From the NCBI GenBank assembly GCA_965153355.1, contig OZ231127.1, positions 27,280,001 through 27,344,000 of the forward strand: a DNA stretch of 64,000 nt, in the 5' to 3' direction. Source of the DNA: Flaccisagitta enflata (Eukaryota; Chaetognatha; Sagittoidea; Aphragmophora). This document shows, in pieces, positions 44,041 to 63,883 of the stretch (its first letter is position 1; each line of letters begins with the position of its first letter). Both the position numbers and the translations under genes were made by a program. The notes beneath the pieces are model-generated. The model had not been told where the DNA came from. It saw only the letters and a program-made list of their open reading frames with translations, and ran no database searches.

Positions 44041-46193
44041 CCCCCCTCTGGATAGCCCCCAAAAGAAGACCAAAAAATGTTTCAAGGGAACCCAAAAACT
44101 ATCACCTAGGATGTCTTAGCTACCCAAAACAGCATCAGATTAAATCATTTTAAGGCAAAATTTTGAAAAAAATCATTTTTATGCAAAAATTGAGCATTTT
44201 TAAGTATATCTTATATGTTCATTTTTCTTATAGCTCCCAAAACTTTAGAAATTATCTAAAATTGGTGGAAAAAAAACAGCAAATTAAGCTTTTTTTTAGT
44301 ATTTCTGTGCTCAAGGTCATTTAAGCTATTCTGAAAAGCCTGTAATCTGTAAGAAATGTTTGGTAATGGTTGAAATAAAAAAAATATGGTTTTACCACTC
44401 TCAGCTACTGTGATGAAATTTTTAACTCTCATGAGCTCAAAAATAGCCTAAAACAGCAAATTAAGCTTTTTTTTAGTATTTCATGCTCTAAGTCATTCAA
44501 GCTATTTGGAAAAGCCTGTAAACTGTAAGGAATGTTTGGTAATGGTTGAAATAAAAATGGTTTTACCACTCTCAGCTACTGTGATGAAATATATAACTCT
44601 CTCGAGGTCAAAAATAGCCTAAAACAATTTCAGCATTTTTTTTTGGCTAAAATAAGATTAAGAATAAGATTAAGAAATTAAAAATAGCGAAAAAATAATA
44701 AAATGAGGGTTTTTCAGATGTTCTTAAGAATTAATTTTAATTTAAATATCTTCAATAAATAGAAAATAGTAAAATATATGTAGGGATATATGTATTACAT
44801 ATGTCTTTACCTCTATGAAATAATTGGAGCTATTTGATACTGTTTAAGTTTAAAAATACTTCAAAAATGCCTTTGTTTACTATTTCTAGCCTGTTTTTGG
44901 GCAGCGGCACCGAAGGGGACAAAGTCCTGTAGAACACAGGGGGACTTTTGTTTGTCATTCCGTTCATCCCCCCTCTAATCCTTCTCAAGCCTCAAATCAG
45001 CCCTCTCTGACCTAAAATCCGCCCTCTCAAGCCTGAAAATGTTTTCTCTTAGGCCTAAAATCCTCCCTCTCAGGCCTGAAATCTGCTCTCTCAGGCCTGA
45101 AATCTGCCCTATCAAACATGAAATCTGACCGTTCAGGCCTCAAATCTGGCCTTTCAGGCATAGATTCAGCTCTCAGGCATTGAAGCTGCTATCTCAGGCC
45201 ACAAATTTGAATACTGCCCTACCAGGCCTAAAATCTACCCTCTCAGGCCAAAAATCTACCCTCTCAGGCCTAAAATCAGCCCTCTCAGGCCTCAAATCCG
45301 GCCTCATAGGCATTAATTTAGCCCTCAGGCCTCAAAGCTGCTATCTCAATCCTCAAATCTGCCCTCTTAGTCCTCTAATCAACCATTTTAGGCCATGAAT
45401 CTATCCTCACAGGCTTCAAGTTAGCCTTCTCTGACAAACAGACGGACGGAAGGACAGATGGACATAAAAAAGTCCCCCTATGTTCTACAGGAATTCATTC
45501 CCTTGGGACTGCTGCCCTGCTTCCCCTAACTCCAATTAACAATCATGCAAAGCAAGGCAAAGGGTATAGCTGACTGCATATTGCCCTTGGGCAACCTGTT
45601 GAGCTGTAAAATGTCACACAATTCATGAAATTAGCTGAACGAGGTAGAACCATGTGTATTTCAATTATTACCACATAGATTGAGAAGGAATGTTTTTCAG
45701 ATTCTGTTTCATGGAAAACTAGGAGTGGTGCGCGTATTAACTAGTCAGTGAGGGTTCACAAGGCCCTCTTCCATTTATTTCAGTATGGGTATAGTGAGGG
45801 ATATTGTTCCACTTTTTACAGTTTACAGGCTTTTAAATGTAGTTTGAATGATTTTGAGCAAAGAGATGCTAAAAAAATTGCTTAATTTGCGGTTTCTGAG
45901 CTATGCATATTATCCATCCAAAGCAGCATGAAATTGAGAAAACAGTTGTATATCAACCATCTCTACATTTTTCAAATATTTCTTAAATATTTGGAAGCTA
46001 TAAGAACAGCATAAATACAAAATCTATTCAAACAATACTTGATTTTTGCATTAAAAATAATTTTTTTCAAAATTTTGCCTTCAAAACATTTAGTCTGATG
46101 TTGTTTTGAGTACCCAAGACATCCTAGATGATAGTTTTTGGGGTCCCCAGAAACTGCCTTTTGGCTTTTCTTCTGGGGGCTATCCAGAGGGGG
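44041..46193. mobile_element. long-TIR element (CCCCCTCTGGATAGCCCCC)
   Basis: CCCCCTCTGGATAGCCCCCA at 44041 is inverted at 46176-46193. The similarity continues inward for some 300 bp (AACTATCACCTAGGATGTCT, AAAAGCCTGTAATCTGTAAG and their inverses), with one block inserted or deleted. The left arm holds a 178-bp direct duplication (44275 and 44453). A PAL element (44893-45600) sits inside. No transposase frame. It begins about 100 bp after the end of the XK-related open frame. Confidence 0.7.
44893..45600 (+). mobile_element. PAL element with a 21-bp minisatellite core
   Basis: TTTTTGGGCAGCGGCACCGA, CCTGTAGAACACAGGGGGAC, then about 20 units of CTCAGGCCTNAAATCTGCCC type (44980-45420), GACGGACGGAAGGACAGATG, TCCCCCTATGTTCTACAGGA, TTGGGACTGCTGCCCTG, AGGGTATAGCTGACTGCAT. 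The fullest copy of the family here. Confidence 0.75.
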
Positions 46194-46379
46194 TAAACTA
46201 ATGAATAGCCTCTCCTTCTCTCAAAGTTTCCCTTTTGCACGCAAAAAACTTGATTAGTGGTGTTTTGCTGCTTCAACTCTACTCCTGCATTTCTTATTTG
46301 GCTGCTTCACACAGCAAAAGTTCGGAATTTAATTTTATTCCTCATGCCTAACACTACTATGCGAATCAATAAAAAGGAC

Positions 46380-47000
46380 GCACTTTTGAAAGGTTAATTA
46401 AGCCATTAAGACTCATGAAGACATATTAAAATTCTATTTTGTCAGAAAGCCCTTGGAAAATACTTTCATTTGGCACCCATCTGGTATTTCTATCTTTTTT
46501 CGTTTAGAAATGGCATTAAATTGAATAAAAACTTTGCTGATTCCGATTTTGCAGTTGTATAGAAACAAGGCCAGTTACACGGCTACCGAAGTGGCGTGGG
46601 GTGGGCAGGGGCCATATTTGAGGTCACCAGAACATTTGCGCAGGAGCAGTGAGGTCAAAGAAATAAAATCATAAAAAAAAGTAAAGTGTGACCAACCGAC
46701 CGACCGACCGACCGACCGACCGACCAACCAACTGATTGAAGGACAAAGGGGGTTGTAGAGTCGCATGCACGCGACTAAAAAGAGCATTATAGCAAAATGG
46801 TCCTTCACGTTGACTGGCTCTAGCTCCTAAATGGTTAAAGTTACAGACCTGGGATTGGTCTAGAATGAAAGATCTTTTGAAAATCTTTAAAATCACTTCA
46901 ACTGACAAATGTTTGTCGAGCTCTTTGAATCTGTTTGAATCTTGTTAACCAATACAAAGGTGCGTCGTTTTTTTTAAATTCGCGTAGTATGAGGCTAATT
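46380..47000 (+). repeat. dispersed repeat copy, carrying an HL-1 insertion
   Basis: Aligns with 53400-53795: CATCTGGTATTTCTATCTTT, TTTAGAAATGGCATTA, TAGCAAAATGGT, GGTCTAGAATGA, TTCGCGTAGTAT in order. The HL-1 copy at 46565-46781 interrupts it. Confidence 0.6.
46565..46781 (+). mobile_element. HL-1 element copy with defined insertion site
   Basis: ACAAGGCCAGTTACACGGCT, GGGGTGGGCAGGGGCCATAT, (GACC)7 core, GTTGTAGAGTCGCATGCACG, CGACTAAAA. Compared with the empty relative at 53400-53795, the insertion lies between A residues with no evident target duplication. Confidence 0.85.
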
Positions 47001-47391
47001 TTACTCCGTTTATTTGATTCTTTTTCATAAACCAACATTTTAGCCGCCCTCTATGATATGACCTTGTTTGCTTGATGCTGTACCAGAAATTGTCACACTT
47101 TAGTTGAATCAGTTAATTCATAACTAACAGCTTCTTTCATCATTTAAGCAGCTCATACGTTTGACAGACAATTTTCTCAACTCCGACGTCTTTGTTTAAT
47201 AAAAGATATTTGTAATTATTGTGTTGGCGGAAAAATGTAACATTGATAATTTAAGCAACCAAAGATCTACTAGTTCTTTCTTAGATTGTAAATAGAGTTT
47301 CGCTTTCATAGATACCCTGCAAGAATTTGAAATAAAAAAATACTAGGTTTGGTAACAGCAAATTACCATTGTTAATGAACTAGACACTACA

Positions 47392-47794
47392 GAAGGAACC
47401 TTACAAGAGGTGTGGAGGGACCAAAATTGTAGCACCCCCCTTTACAGCGCACACCACTGCTTATATTTTATTACTCTGGATATTGGTCTATCCTTTAGGT
47501 GAATACAAATTTTTTTCATCAAGGCGATTTTTGAAATTCCATCAAGAACCTTTCCAAATCTCTACATTTCCCCAAATTCAGGGAGTTTCAAAAATGTCCA
47601 AATTTTTACATAAAAACATCAATTGTGGCGATTCTAGAAGGAATCTCAAAAAAAGCCTGAATGAATAAAAAAAATATTTTTAGCGAAGATGTAAACCGCT
47701 GCCAAGAGTACAAAAAAAGAAGCATTAGTGTGAGCTGCAGGGGGGTGCTAAAACTTTTGGTCCCTCCACACCTCTTAAATTGGTTCTTTCTTCA
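47392..47794. mobile_element. TIR element (AGAGGTGTGGAGGGACCAAAA)
   Basis: GAAGGAACCTTACAAGAGGT and GTGGAGGGACCAAAATTGTA on the left are inverted on the right (…TTTTGGTCCCTCCACACCTC, TTGGTTCTTTCTTC). TIRs of about 45 bp enclose 400 bp with no coding sequence. Confidence 0.7.
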
Positions 47795-48036
47795 TATTCA
47801 GGAAGTAGACGGTTAATTAGAACAGGCGAACGGAACACAGCCTGAGATTTTTTTGGCAATTTCAATTTCATGTAACAGATATTGACGGTTTAAAAGACGC
47901 TATCGCTATCAACGTTTCACTAGGTCTTTTTGATCATCAACCTTCCAAGAACCGATTCGGAAAAACAGATTTTGAAGAAAAACAAAATACGAACGAGTAC
48001 GCGAGTCTCTTTTTCCATTTCAGAGAACTTATCATT

Positions 48037-48336
48037 AAGGCCTTGCGTATGGTGTTTTTTTCCTCGGTTTCGGTTCGGGTTCGGAATACCCCAAAACCTT
48101 TCCTCGGGTTAATGTCGGGTTTATATCGGTTTTATAAATAAAGTGAGAAAAAGATAGATAGAAAAAAAAATGAGAGAAAAGAAAGGGAGAAAAAAAAATA
48201 AGAGAAACAAAATAGAAAAAGAACAAACACACACAGACACAGACATAGTGAAACAGCAAAAAAAAAATTAGTTTGAACAACATAATAAGAAATAAAAACA
48301 AAGAAATAAAGGCAAGTAAAACAAAGAAATAAAGGC

Positions 48337-48429
<93 letters not shown>

Positions 48430-48467
48430 AAGAAAGAAAAAGAGAAAAAAAGAAAAAAAAAAAAAGC

Positions 48468-48561
<94 letters not shown>

Positions 48562-48765
48562 CAGACAGACACACATAGACATATAATATGATCATAAAGA
48601 TGAGAAAAAAAAACAGAAAATAGTTTGATAAGTGGAAGAATGAAAGAATGATATAGAAGCAAAAAACTCTTAGAAAACAAGGTCGGTTTTGTAAGCAAAA
48701 CCGAATTTCGGGTTTGGCCTCAAAACCGAGCCTCGGCCTTCTCATGGCCAAACCCGCAAGGCCTT
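48037..48765. mobile_element. Mutator-like MITE with 10-bp target duplication
   Basis: The terminal inverted repeat is AAGGCCTTGCG (perfect, 11 bp) at 48037 and 48755-48765. It is flanked on both sides by ACTTATCATT (48027-48036 and 48766-48775). A 9-10-bp duplication is typical of Mutator-like elements. The sub-terminal GGTTTCGG/CCGAAACC-type sequence is also partly inverted, and two (AG)n tracts fill the middle. It lies 17 bp beyond the stop codon of the type I membrane gene, in its presumed 3' UTR. Confidence 0.75.
48343..48555 (+). repeat. two (AG)n microsatellites with an A-rich spacer
   Basis: AG at 48343-48425 and 48479-48555, separated by AAAGAAAGAAAAAG-type spacer. Both lie within the Mutator-like element. 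Confidence 0.9.
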
Positions 48766-48792
48766 ACTTATCATTGTCTTGAGTTTCTAGGT

Positions 48793-57718
<8,926 letters not shown>

Positions 57719-57839
57719 TTCGAATTAAGTCACATTGTCATCTGCTCGTGTCTTTCTGACCCGCTTTATCGATGATTAACGACAATGATAGAAATCTAGA
57801 AGGGATTTTTACCAGCCCGGTTACGTATTCCTAAGATTT

Positions 57840-58025
57840 ACGTCTTCGATGGTTTTTGCTCCTTAAGAGAGTCTTTGTCCGTCTGTTCGTCAGTCCGTTT
57901 GACGTTTGTGCGTCTTGCTGAAGTTGAGAAATTGGAAAACTCGCATTTAAAATGGTGCGGTTGTGATTGTGTGGGGGGGGGAAGTCGTACGCATTTGCCC
58001 ACTTCGGTACAATGTTTCGGCTCAC
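57840..58025 (-). mobile_element. HL-2 element copy, diverged
   Basis: GAGAGTCTTTGTCCGTCTGT, TCGTCAGTCCG core, GTGTGGGGGGGGGAAG, TTTGCCCACTTCGGTACAAT. Both ends are degraded. It lies about 120 bp upstream of the type I membrane gene start codon. Confidence 0.5.
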
Positions 58026-58401
58026 CTTATCTTTGACAAAATCTCAAAGAATTTTTTTTTTTAGAAATGATCTGTGCCTGGGCTATTGGCATGTTCTTAA
58101 GATGTTCTTAGGATGTTCTCATGTTTTCACCTAATCTGAGGCTGAAGTATCAGTGTACCTGGACAATATAATAAAATGATAAGAGAATATACAGTTCATA
58201 CACCCATGCTTTTCTGTGAATCGAAACAAGACTATTCTCTTAGTAGTCCGATCTTTAACTCTTAAGTCTCAACTTTTAAACTTTTTGGCATTTTGTTTAG
58301 TTTGAGCTAAGGATTCTCAGTGAATCTGACCTCTGCTGGATACAGAAAAACAATTGTTCACAAACAAAACGCTAATGTTCCGCATCTAAATAAAAACCCC
58401 A

Positions 58402-58894
58402 TACACGCACTTGGCTGAGTGACAACGGGTTATTTTTTTCTGAGGCTCAATGTTGTTATCTGAAAGACGATATGAGGCTCAAACCGTTGCTAAACTGTTG
58501 TTATTTTTTTCTCATCAATCGTCTAATATAACGATTGATTAGGATGTCTGTACCATCATTCCTTTCGTTGCTTTCTCTGGAATGACAGGGATCTAGGGTA
58601 GGAACAAAATAAAGGAGAACAACCATTTAAATTCAGGAACAAAATATTGTGATAACTAAAATACAGAGGAAAAAGCCACTTCTTTTATGAAACCGCCGCA
58701 TGTTACAATTGAATGCAACGGAAATTACAGCGAATCTAAGAGAAAAGTTGTTATTGGTTGGACTTGAGGCTGAAATGTTGTTATATTTTTAGTTTTCTGA
58801 GGCTGACAATGTTGCTAGAAATGTTCTTATTTTTTTTACATTTTGAGCCTCAACGTTGTTATAAAGAAGGTTGTTACTCAGCCAAGTGCGTGTA
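58402..58894. mobile_element. TA-flanked MITE (TACACGCACTTGGCTGAGT)
   Basis: TACACGCACTTGGCTGAGTG on the left and the inverse of TACACGCACTTGGCTGAGTA on the right. Inside each end lies GAGGCTCAATGTTGTTA or its inverse. 493 bp, no transposase. The layout matches the MITE at 13793 with TGTTGTTA replacing TGTCCTTA. Confidence 0.8.
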
Positions 58895-59149
58895 CATGTA
58901 CATCTTTTGCATTACACTTTTTTTTATAAGAACCTAGTTTATAAGACATGCTCGGCGCGATTGTGGGATATTTTTGCCAGTTACATTTTAGCACTACTAA
59001 TGGGATTTTCCTTCACAGTATTGCCTTGCTCTGCTGATAATGTGCAGCGATCACATCAATGTACTCTTTCAGTACAGATTTGTGGCAGAGATACATTTTA
59101 TGAAAAACATACTGGGAAAAAGAAAGGGAATAGGAAATCGATTTACTGA
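58871..59149 (+). CDS. doubtful ORF downstream of a MITE
   Basis: The frame running to TGA at 59149 reads ILALLMGFSFTVLPCSADNV, then QRSHQCTLSVQICGRDTFYE and a Lys-rich end. Composition is protein-like with a hydrophobic start and four Cys. Its first residues lie inside the MITE end, so the true 5' part is unknown. It could be an exon or chance. Confidence 0.22.
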   Translation: MLLSQVRVHVHLLHYTFFYKNLVYKTCSARLWDIFASYILALLMGFSFTVLPCSADNVQRSHQCTLSVQICGRDTFYEKHTGKKKGNRKSIY

Positions 59150-59548
59150 AAAATGAGTGATAAAAATTGTCATGAGGTTCCGCAAAAAAATCTTAATCTG
59201 CTTCCAGATGAAACATTTTGCATTTCCAAGAACATGGCTCTTTTCTTATGTGTTTTTGGAAGAGAGCCATGTTTTTAGTTTTTTGAATAAGTCATTTTCT
59301 ATGCAAATTAAGAATTTTTCGTGAGGCTTGTCCAGTGATAAAAAGAATTTTCTTAAGAAAAAGTGGTATTTTTATCAACATATCGATACTGTTTACACTA
59401 TAAACGTCATCCCTATGATATTTCCATGCAAATTCTCAACCAAACTACACATTCACATGTTCTGGGTAGCTCAATGAAGGCCTCTGATCGATTTATCCAC
59501 ATAGTGAAAAACTGGCTGTGGCAGTGAAAATCTCATATTCAAAAAAAC

Positions 59549-59955
59549 CGTGTCATAAGAACATCAAGGCTTCAATTAACCTCAAAATTAAGAACATCTT
59601 AAGAACATACGAAGGCTTCAAATCTTGAGAAAAAAATTTCGCGTAAAGTAACATTTAAAGAACATTAACAAAACACTAACATTTTAGTATAATTAAGATA
59701 AATTTTTTAATTTCTAATGTAAATACCAAGAAAATATCCCCAGACATTGTTTAGCATTTGTTTTAATAGTATTCAATAGAAATATATCTAATATGATCAA
59801 AAAATAGTATATTATAAGGTTCCTTATAGTTTATAAAGTATTTTAAATTAAGAACGCTTTAAGAACGTTGAAGGCTTTATTTGGCCTTGAAAATAAGAAT
59901 ATGAAGCCTTCAGGAAAAAAAATGATGTTCTTATAAAAAAAAAGTGTATCACTTT
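59549..59955. mobile_element. MITE-like element with AAGAAC/AAGGCTTC words
   Basis: Left CCGTGTCATAAGAACATCAA, GGCTTCAATTAACC; the right end inverse is TACACTTTTTTTTTATAAGA with GAAGGCTTCATATTCTTATT. The ends are imperfectly inverted. It has the same construction as the MITEs at 13793 and 58402, with TTCTTA words. A related fragment is at 58085-58140 (TGTTCTTAAGATGTTCTTAG). Confidence 0.5.
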
Positions 59956-60805
59956 CTGACAATTGTTTAAAATGCTTGTTTTCTTCTTTTTTGCAGAAAA
60001 AAAAACCGTTCATATAAGGCTATAGGGCTGTACGGTTATAGGGAAGGAACGCAGGGGCCAACAAAGGCCTATAAAACCTGTGCAAATTATGGGGGCCCCG
60101 GCCTCAGGTAGGTCTAGAGGGCCTTTTAGTAATTGTTTTCATATCCATGAAATAATAAAAATGATAGTGACACTACAAACTTAGCTGATTATTTAGTTTT
60201 ATATATGCAGCAATGGCAAAACAAAGCTTGATACAGGTCACGGGATTGTTTTAACAAAAAAAAGGCCAAGTAGGCCAAGTAGGCCAACAATGCGTCCTCT
60301 TTGAATGAACGTTTTTAACAAGTAAATGTCTTTCATAAATGAATGTTTTTAATTAATGAATGAATAAATAAAAGAATGAGTTAAGAGAGAGTACCACCTT
60401 GCCAATAAGTATACCGACACCTCCAACTAAAGATATTTCAGCTCTTAGAATAGCTAGTAAATAAAAAAAAACAGTCTTTGTTAAATTATCTTCAAAATAA
60501 ATGCAATCTTGTTCCTGTAGCTTAACTGTTTAGAAATGGCAAGCAAAAGAATGAAAACATTCATTTTCAAAAATTCGAAAAAAAAATCAAGAATGAAGAA
60601 GTCAATTCCTTAAAAATAACTTCTACTAAGAATATCTTGGTTTCTAGAAAAGCTAGAAACTTAAAAAAAAAGCAAATTAATCAGCATCAAAAAATCTTTA
60701 AGATGGGCGCAATCTGGTTTCTGTAGCTTAAATTGTTTTATCCAGAATGTTTGGTTGAGCAAAGTTTATTTACAAGATGTGAAATTAGATCACCTTTTAC
60801 AATAC

Positions 60806-61091
60806 AACAAGGCCAAGTGAAGGCCAATAAGTGCGCCTCGCTTGATTAAGATTTTGTGAATGAATGTTTTTGATGAATGAATGAATAAATGAATGAATGA
60901 ATGAATAAATAAATAAATGAATGATTGAATGAATGATTGAATGAATGAATGATTGATTGAATAAATATGAATGTGGTGAGGCATGAAAGGTGATAGGAAT
61001 AAAGAAATACATCAGAATCAAACGTTTGCGTGACCGACCGACCGACCAACGGACATGACCTTTTATAGAAGTGCAAGGACGCACTTAAAAA
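60806..61091 (+). mobile_element. HL-3 element copy, well preserved
   Basis: ACAAGGCCAAGTGAAGGCCA, ATAAGTGCGCCTCGC, an (AATG)n core at 60880-60965, CGTGACCGACCGACCGACCA, CTTTTATAGAAGTGCAAGGA, CGCACTTAAAAA. It shows that the AATG type has a GTGCG hairpin. Confidence 0.85.
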
Positions 61092-61296
61092 GCTATATGG
61101 AGTGCCCAAAATATGGATAACTTGAATCATCTGTAAGATAAAAACATCTTATCAATTACTAGCACTTTCAGTCTAACATTTTATTCAATCTTTATGGAAT
61201 TAATCAATGAATTGTTTAGGGGTTGGTATACTTTTTGGCAAGATTGTATCAGCGCTGCTTTTTGGATGAAGAAGCATCGGATTTTGCGATTTAAAG

Positions 61297-61553
61297 GTTT
61301 GTGTGACCAAACAACAAACACAGCCTCACATAGAGATGCGAGGACGCATTTCACAAGGCCGGATACATGGCTACCCAAGTAGTGTGCGGGTGGGCAGGGG
61401 CAGTGATGAAATTTGCAAATCAAGCAATTGGGCAGGAGTAGTAACCCCAAAACCGCCCGTAAATGCCGAAAAAGCTTTGCATGACGGACCGACCAACCGA
61501 AGGACCGACCGATGGACAGAGCGGGTTGAAGAGTCGCGTGCATGCGACAAAAA
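61297..61553 (+). mobile_element. HL-3 3' end abutting a full HL-1 copy
   Basis: TGTGACCAAACAACAAACAC, ATAGAGATGCGAGGACGCAT (HL-3 end) to about 61350. Then from 61352 ACAAGGCCGGATACATGGCT, GTGCGGGTGGGCAGGGGCAG, CGGACCGACCAACCGAAGGA core, GTCGCGTGCATGCGAC, AAAAAA. Confidence 0.8.
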
Positions 61554-61647
61554 AAGTGAAAGGGAAGAAAAATGACCGTGAAATGGGTAAAAAAAAAGAA
61601 AAAGTTGAGGAGGAGGTAAGAGAGGAAGAAGGGGGAAAACCAAAAAG

Positions 61648-61856
61648 AACAAGACCGGATACAGGGCTACCAAAGTCGCGTGCGGGTGGGCAGGGGCCAT
61701 ATTTGAGGTCACTAGACCATTTAGGCAGGAGCAGTGGGGTCAAAAAAATAAAATCATAAAAAAAGTAAAATGTGACCAACCGACCGACCAACTGACCGAC
61801 CGACCAACCAACCAACGGACAAAGCGGGTTGAAGAGTCGCTTGCACGCGACTAAAA
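61648..61856 (+). mobile_element. HL-1 element copy, well preserved
   Basis: ACAAGACCGGATACAGGGCT, AAAGTCGCGTGCGGGTGGGC, AGGGGCCATATTTGAGGTCA, a CGACCGACCAACTGACCGAC core, AAAGCGGGTTGAAGAG, GTCGCTTGCACGCGAC, TAAAAA. Nearly identical in layout to 29383 and 46565. Confidence 0.85.
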
Positions 61857-61859
61857 AAA

Positions 61860-62600
61860 AGACATAGTTTAACACCCTTGAATAAAGCAAGTGTTTACGA
61901 CAGCATTGGCAACAACGAGGGGGGAGGGGCTGAACTTCCCAATTGTAAAGGGGCCCAAAAAATACTTTGTTGGCCCTTGCTACAAAGCGAAAATCTGTTT
62001 ACTATAGAACTTACACCATTATGGTAAGCAAAACCACAAATTGACAATTCTTGTTGGACATGAAAAAAGGTTCCAAGATTCCAAGATTTTCAGAGTTTTC
62101 CCCCTTGAGACTTGCATTTATGACATAAAGATAAAGACAATACAGATTTGCTTTATTTTGATGCGCGAGCTAGGGGATGATTTGAACTGTAGTCTTGAGC
62201 ACATTTCTTCATTTCTCACTACAGCCGGCCGACAGCAATAGCAACAAAGGTATCAAGTAACATCAAGTAATACTAATATCATATACATGTATCTTCAGAA
62301 ATTAGTGTTTCTCTTGTCCATTGTCAGGAAAGAAAAGAGGTGCAAAATTGCTCATTTGTATTGATGAAATATTACCATCGCCCATAACAAAGAGATGATC
62401 TTGAATACTTTGGTGAAACCCTTGCAGAGCTACCCCAATATAGTAATGTAGTGGGTGGGTAGTAATGGTTAGGTTGGTCATTCAACAAGAATCAAGCACA
62501 AAAGGGTTATCTTGACGAACTTGATCCCATGTGTGTTTTTTGTCTCAAAATTTCCGCTAGTGCGGCGCTTCAAGCATACTCGAGCATTTACTATAAAACC
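61860..62600. other. unexplained stretch, no supportable gene
   Basis: A strong acceptor-like CATTTCTCACTACAG at about 62207-62221, followed by 25 nt and AACAAAG|GTATCA, could mark a micro-exon, but nothing else supports it. No repeat family recognised. Confidence 0.25.
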
Positions 62601-62720
62601 AAACCTATCTTTAGCCCTAATCCAAACCCTAAGCCCCAACCTTAAGTCCTAGCCTGTATGCCTAAACCCATCTCTATCCCTAACCCTAACCCTAACCCCA
62701 CCTCTAACCCTAACTCAGAA
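62600..62720 (+). repeat. degenerate CCCTAA telomere-like repeat
   Basis: CCTAATCCAAACCCTAAGCC leads to CCCTAACCCTAACCCTAACC and CTCTAACCCTAACT. Short, degenerate at both ends and interstitial within the window. Confidence 0.7.
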
Positions 62721-62794
62721 CCCGCTTAACTTCGTTTAAAACAAAAGACACGGATCAAGTTGGTAAACGACACCGCGCAGAAGATCAATCTCAG

Positions 62795-62945
62795 GTTGCC
62801 ACATTATTGGTCCTTGTTAGTCATGTTGGTCATGGTAGTCTTTGGAGAAAGGTAGTGTTGGTTATGTTACTAAACGAGAAAGGTGGTGTTGGTCATGTTT
62901 CTCAACGGAGAAAAGTGGTGTTGGTCATGTTTGTCATTGTGGAAT
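62795..62945 (+). repeat. GTGTTGGTCATGTT tandem units of about 40 bp
   Basis: Three to four imperfect units (GAGAAAGGTGGTGTTGGTCA, TGTTTCTCAACG) are visible. Plus-strand frames through it are Val/Leu/Gly by-products. Confidence 0.55.
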
Positions 62946-63062
62946 TTGGAATTGATGCGCGGACCGAATGTGCTGGACGCTGCGGCCAAACGTTGAAACG
63001 GAATTCGACGGCCTGCTTGAAGTCACGTCGAGTCACACGCCAAGTCCGCTTCACAACGTAGA
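62940..63062 (-). CDS. doubtful exon next to a (CT)n acceptor
   Basis: G+C-rich island in A+T-rich DNA. On the minus strand the (CT)n run ends CTCTCTCAG, giving a ready acceptor. One frame then reads IVLSFYVVKRTWRVTRRDFK and stays open past 62950. A plus frame (LRPNVETEFDGLLEVTSSHT) is also open. I cannot choose between strands. Confidence 0.22.
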
Positions 63063-63076
63063 ACGACAACACGATC

Positions 63077-63390
<314 letters not shown>

Positions 63391-63396
63391 TAATTC

Positions 63397-63397
<1 letters not shown>

Positions 63398-63444
<47 letters not shown>
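63398..63444 (+). repeat. (ATTG)n microsatellite
   Basis: Eleven to twelve ATTG units. Confidence 0.95.
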
Positions 63445-63445
<1 letters not shown>

Positions 63446-63560
63446 AATGCTCAATAGTGCGACCGTCAACGCATAAACGGCCCAATGAAATTGTTTTGAG
63501 CAAATCATAATCTACAGTAAATAGTCTAAACTAAACAAGTTATATTGCGATTTGGGAAGT

Positions 63561-63624
63561 TATGATTACAATTTTCATATGTCATGCTCATATATGAGCA
63601 TGACATATGAAAATTGTAATCATA
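63561..63624. repeat. 64-bp perfect palindrome
   Basis: TATGATTACAATTTTCATAT followed by GTCATGCTCATA, then the exact inverse, with no spacer (centre 63592/63593). It could form a 32-bp stem. No element ends or ORFs next to it. Confidence 0.85.
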
Positions 63625-63719
63625 CAATTACAAAAATGGTAACATATGAACAAAAACACAAAAAAAACAAAAAAACAAAACAAAAACAAAACCGCATAAA
63701 TCGACAAATTTGATTTCTT

Positions 63720-63802
63720 GAACAACAGACCTATAGATAGACAGACAGACGGACCGTCTGACCAAAAAGTGGCCGTCAGAGTCACGTAGCACGCAACGAA
63801 AA
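63720..63802 (+). mobile_element. HL-1 3'-end fragment
   Basis: AGACAGACAGACGGACCGTC core, GTCAGAGTCACGTAGCACGC, AACGAAAAA end. Confidence 0.55.
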
Positions 63803-63883
63803 AGGAAAGAATGACAGATCCTGAAGCAAAGTCAAGAAGAAACCAACACGAACCTCACACAACAACAATCAACAAGAAACTAG

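Noticed and set aside
44980-45420. Possible CRISPR-like array of 21-bp units
   Set aside because: Units are contiguous without unique spacers; it is a minisatellite in a PAL element of a eukaryotic genome.
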